A model generated the notes under the pieces. The model was not told the origin of the DNA. It ran no database searches and was given only the letters and a program-made list of their open reading frames with translations. Below are positions 6,143 to 8,706 of a DNA stretch of 8,706 nt, piece by piece. Made by a program: the position numbers and the translations under genes. Origin of the DNA: Rickettsiella sp. GTDB taxonomy: Bacteria; Pseudomonadota; Gammaproteobacteria; Diplorickettsiales; Diplorickettsiaceae. The stretch covers positions 693 through 9,398 of the forward strand of contig JAVHYG010000059.1 in the NCBI GenBank assembly GCA_031119195.1, in the 5' to 3' direction. How positions within the stretch are numbered: position 1 is the stretch's first letter; the number at the start of each line of letters is the position of its first letter.

Positions 6143-7537
6143 TTACATGCGATGCCAATCCGTTCCTTTTGGATTATCACTCAAAGAAACACCTAAGCGT
6201 TCCAGCTCATCACGAATTTTATCCGCTTCAGCCCAATTCTTAGACGCGCGGGCCTTATTACGTTCAGAAATAAGTGTTTCTATGATTTGTGATTTATCTT
6301 CTTGAATCCCTGCTTTTAAAAAGAACTCAGGATTTTGTTGTAAAATACCCAACACACTGGCTTGTTTCTTTAAAAATTTTGCTAAGCATAGTGCTTTTGG
6401 CGGTTCATTGTCTCGAAGTGTATTGATTTCTCGTGCGATCTCAAATAATACGGCTAATGCTTCAGGCGTATTAAAATCATCATCCATCGACTCTTGAAAT
6501 TTGTTTTGATGATAATTGATTTCATTAGCAAAATCTTCATTTTCTAAATTTGCTAAATCAAAACCTCGCAAACTTGTATAAAGCCGTTGCAAAGCTGCTT
6601 GAGCAGTTTGCAAGTTCTCCTGTGAATAATTAATGGGACTACGATAATGACTCATGATTAAAAAATAGCGTATTACTTCAGCAGGATATTGAGTCAAAAC
6701 ATCGCGCACAGTTAAAAAGTTCCCTAAGGATTTAGACATTTTTTGGCGATTGATCTGCACAAAACCAACATGGATCCAGGTATTTACAAGTTTTTTGTCG
6801 GTAGCACCTTCTGATTGCGCGATTTCATTTTGATGATGCGGGAATACTAAATCAAGACCACCGCCATGGATATCAAATTGTTCCCCTAAAGCAGCCATAG
6901 ACATTGCAGAACATTCAATATGCCAACCGGGTCTTCCTTTACCCCAAGGCGAATCCCAGCTAGGCTCACCGGATTTTGCTTGTTTCCAGAGAACAAAATC
7001 TAAAGGATCGTTTTTTGCTAATTCGATAGCGACACGCGAACCACTGCGTAATTTTTCAATATCTTGATGTGCTAATTCACCATAAGGTTTAAATTTATCA
7101 ACCGCATAAAAAATATCTCCATTATCTGCTTTATAAGCCATTCCTTTATCAATAAGCCGTTGAATTAACACTATCATTTCTGCGATAGCATCCGTTGCTT
7201 TGGGCTCATGTGTAGGCGGCAGAATATTTAACTGTGCAAGATCATCGTGCATCGCTTTGATCATGCGACCTGTCAAAGCACTCAAAGTTTCATTATTTTC
7301 CTGGGCACGTTTAATAATCTTATCGTCAATATCCGTAATATTGCGTACATAATTAACTTCATACCCTTGGCTTAGTAAATAACGTACGATTATGTCAAAG
7401 GCGACTAAGACACGGGCATGACCCATATGACATAAATCATAGACCGTCATACCACACACATATATTCCTAATTTTTTATCATGCAAGGGCTTAAAAATTT
7501 CTTTTTCTTGCGTAAGCGTATTATAGATTTTTAGCAT
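6143..7537 (-). CDS. cysS: Cysteinyl-tRNA synthetase
   Basis: This class Ia synthetase charges tRNA-Cys with cysteine in the cytoplasm, using ATP. At 464 aa it has the family's usual length. The HIGH signature is HMGH (37-40), after YVCGMTVYD. The catalytic zinc ligands are Cys28, Cys209 (HIECSAMS), His234 and Glu238 (in PHHQNE), the same numbers as in E. coli CysRS. KMSKS is at 266-270. The C-terminal helical and anticodon-binding parts end in NPKGTDWHR. I chose the ATG at 7537 because GGAAGAG lies 8 nt upstream and the protein then begins MLKIYNT, typical of the family; a longer reading from 7570 has no support. The start lies 17 nt inside the end of gltX, so the two are probably cotranscribed and translationally coupled. 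All key residues are present and the gene looks intact. Confidence 0.97.
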   Translation of the reverse strand: MLKIYNTLTQEKEIFKPLHDKKLGIYVCGMTVYDLCHMGHARVLVAFDIIVRYLLSQGYEVNYVRNITDIDDKIIKRAQENNETLSALTGRMIKAMHDDLAQLNILPPTHEPKATDAIAEMIVLIQRLIDKGMAYKADNGDIFYAVDKFKPYGELAHQDIEKLRSGSRVAIELAKNDPLDFVLWKQAKSGEPSWDSPWGKGRPGWHIECSAMSMAALGEQFDIHGGGLDLVFPHHQNEIAQSEGATDKKLVNTWIHVGFVQINRQKMSKSLGNFLTVRDVLTQYPAEVIRYFLIMSHYRSPINYSQENLQTAQAALQRLYTSLRGFDLANLENEDFANEINYHQNKFQESMDDDFNTPEALAVLFEIAREINTLRDNEPPKALCLAKFLKKQASVLGILQQNPEFFLKAGIQEDKSQIIETLISERNKARASKNWAEADKIRDELERLGVSLSDNPKGTDWHRM

Positions 7538-8706
7538 AAAGCAATCTCTTCCGTATTTTTTCACTGCCAATTAGCTTATAAAGTTTTTCCAGTTCAGGAC
7601 CATCGAATCTTCCTGTTAATGCTATACGTAAAGGAACAAATAAAGCTTTACCTTTTATGTTTAACTCATCCTGAAGTTTTTTTATCAAACGCTTAAAGTC
7701 AATTTCTTTTTCTGTTAAACGCAATGCCGTCTTCCAAAATAGAGGTGTTACCTTTTTTAAAAAAACTTTTGCTTCTACTGTCAAACATAGTTCAGCAAAT
7801 AAAGTCTTCGCCCATGCCAATGCTTCATCCGGAAAAGAAACATTAGAGCGTATTAACTCAATAAATTTCGGCATAAAAGCCGAAGGTATACATGTTTTTA
7901 CTTCTTCTCCTAGCCATATCTGAAGTTGATCATCACTACATTTTAACAAGGCTTGTTTCTGCCAATACAATAATTGAACATTGTCAAAGCGCGCCGGCGA
8001 TTTCCCTAATCGTTCAATCGAAAAATGTTTACTCAGAGCAGCTAACTCCATAAAATCAGGATTTGTGTAGACATGTCCAAGTCTAGCCAAATAATTTTGC
8101 AATGCCTCGGGAAAATAGCCTAATTCTTGTAACGCTTTAATACTAAAACTACCATGTCGTTTTGATAAAGGCATTCCATCGTCACCAATAATCAAAGACA
8201 TATGGCCATAAGCAGGAATCGGTAAATCCAATGATTCCAATAACATCATTTGTCTTGGTGTATTCGTCAAATGATCCTCACCTCGTAACACGTGCGTTAC
8301 TTTCATTAAGGCATCATCAATCGCATTACAAAAGAAGAAAGCCGCTGAACCATCACTACGTCGAATCACAAAATCCCCGATATCATCACTAGAGAATGCC
8401 TGTTCTCCTTTTACCAAATCAAAAAATTGAATGGTTTGATCAGACAAAACTTGAAATCGTAATGCAGATTTTTCACCACCAGCCCTTTTTTTAGCAATTT
8501 TTTCATCTGACAAATGACGACAAGTACCCGAATAACGCGGAGGTTTACCCTGTGATAACTGGAGCTTTCGCATTATAGCCAATTCTTGTTCGCTACAAAA
8601 ACAGGGATAAGCCCGGCCCAAACGTTCTAACTTCTCATAATAATAGTCATAAATAGCTTGTCGTTGCGATTGAAAATAAGGGCCTTGCTCTCCTTCTTTT
8701 CCAGGT
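7521..8706 (-). CDS. gltX: Glutamyl-tRNA synthetase, second type, 5' partial
   Basis: The frame is open to the right edge (first full codon ends at 8705), giving 394 C-terminal residues. The start and the HIGH motif, about 70 residues, lie outside the window. The protein is a class I GluRS that attaches glutamate to tRNA. Visible marks are EQGPYFQSQRQAIYDYY near the edge; the zinc-type site CFC (codons at 8603-8595) with RYSGTC further on; DFVIRRSDGSAAFFFCNAID; VTHVLRGEDHLTNTPRQ; and the KMSKS-equivalent MPLSKRHGS. PLSKR in place of KLSKR and the FFFxNAIDDALM wording match the second GluRS type seen in Gammaproteobacteria that carry two gltX genes. In some bacteria (Helicobacter, Acidithiobacillus) a second GluRS charges tRNA-Gln for the amidotransferase route; whether this one does cannot be told here. 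It is upstream of cysS, overlapping by 17 nt, in one operon. Confidence 0.95.
   Translation of the reverse strand, partial: PGKEGEQGPYFQSQRQAIYDYYYEKLERLGRAYPCFCSEQELAIMRKLQLSQGKPPRYSGTCRHLSDEKIAKKRAGGEKSALRFQVLSDQTIQFFDLVKGEQAFSSDDIGDFVIRRSDGSAAFFFCNAIDDALMKVTHVLRGEDHLTNTPRQMMLLESLDLPIPAYGHMSLIIGDDGMPLSKRHGSFSIKALQELGYFPEALQNYLARLGHVYTNPDFMELAALSKHFSIERLGKSPARFDNVQLLYWQKQALLKCSDDQLQIWLGEEVKTCIPSAFMPKFIELIRSNVSFPDEALAWAKTLFAELCLTVEAKVFLKKVTPLFWKTALRLTEKEIDFKRLIKKLQDELNIKGKALFVPLRIALTGRFDGPELEKLYKLIGSEKIRKRLLYAKNL
7546..7552 (-). promoter_or_regulatory. Ribosome binding site of cysS, inside gltX
   Basis: GGAAGAG on the minus strand, 8 nt before the cysS ATG at 7537-7535. It is embedded in the last codons of gltX, so ribosomes finishing gltX pass directly over the cysS start. 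Confidence 0.6.

Noticed and set aside
7538..7570. N-terminal extension of CysS to 7570
   Set aside because: It begins at a TTG without a Shine-Dalgarno, and the zinc and HIGH residues match E. coli numbering exactly from the ATG at 7537.

Overview
The window looks like chromosome from an AT-rich gammaproteobacterium. The gltX-cysS pair, the second-type glutamyl-tRNA synthetase, the YkuD L,D-transpeptidase and a helical-repeat protein with LLTxENF-like motifs suggest an intracellular member of the Legionellales/Coxiellaceae (Rickettsiella- or Aquicella-like). That placement rests on remembered family resemblance and is tentative.

Layout. (1) Positions 1-2021, + strand: the 3' part of a large, very AT-rich gene for a two-domain HAD-type protein of the kind found in surface-polysaccharide loci. 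It enters from the left edge just after its first catalytic motif. (2) Positions 2007-3428, - strand: an apparent two-gene envelope operon, a secreted L,D-transpeptidase followed by a DedA-family membrane protein. The DedA gene has no ATG at a sensible place; the best start is an ATT behind a good Shine-Dalgarno. (3) Positions 3519-5048, + strand: a 14-helix DHA2 (EmrB/QacA) drug efflux pump, divergent from the transpeptidase across a 90-bp shared promoter region. (4) Positions 5049-5277: non-coding DNA with two perfect palindromes and a perfect TATAAT; it probably controls the next gene. (5) Positions 5278-6048, + strand: an unrecognised 256-aa protein of about six degenerate ~30-residue repeats, a plausible secreted effector. 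(6) Positions 6143-8706, - strand: a gltX-cysS operon, with cysS starting inside the end of gltX and gltX running off the right edge without its first ~70 codons.

How the parts relate. gltX and cysS are housekeeping translation genes. The transpeptidase (peptidoglycan 3-3 cross-links or lipoprotein attachment) and DedA (probable undecaprenyl-phosphate/lipid recycling) both act in envelope maintenance, and the efflux pump and the glycan-type HAD protein also concern the envelope. No RNA genes, insertion sequences, CRISPR arrays or integrase genes were seen. The least described elements are the repeat protein with its upstream palindromes, and the unusual DedA start.
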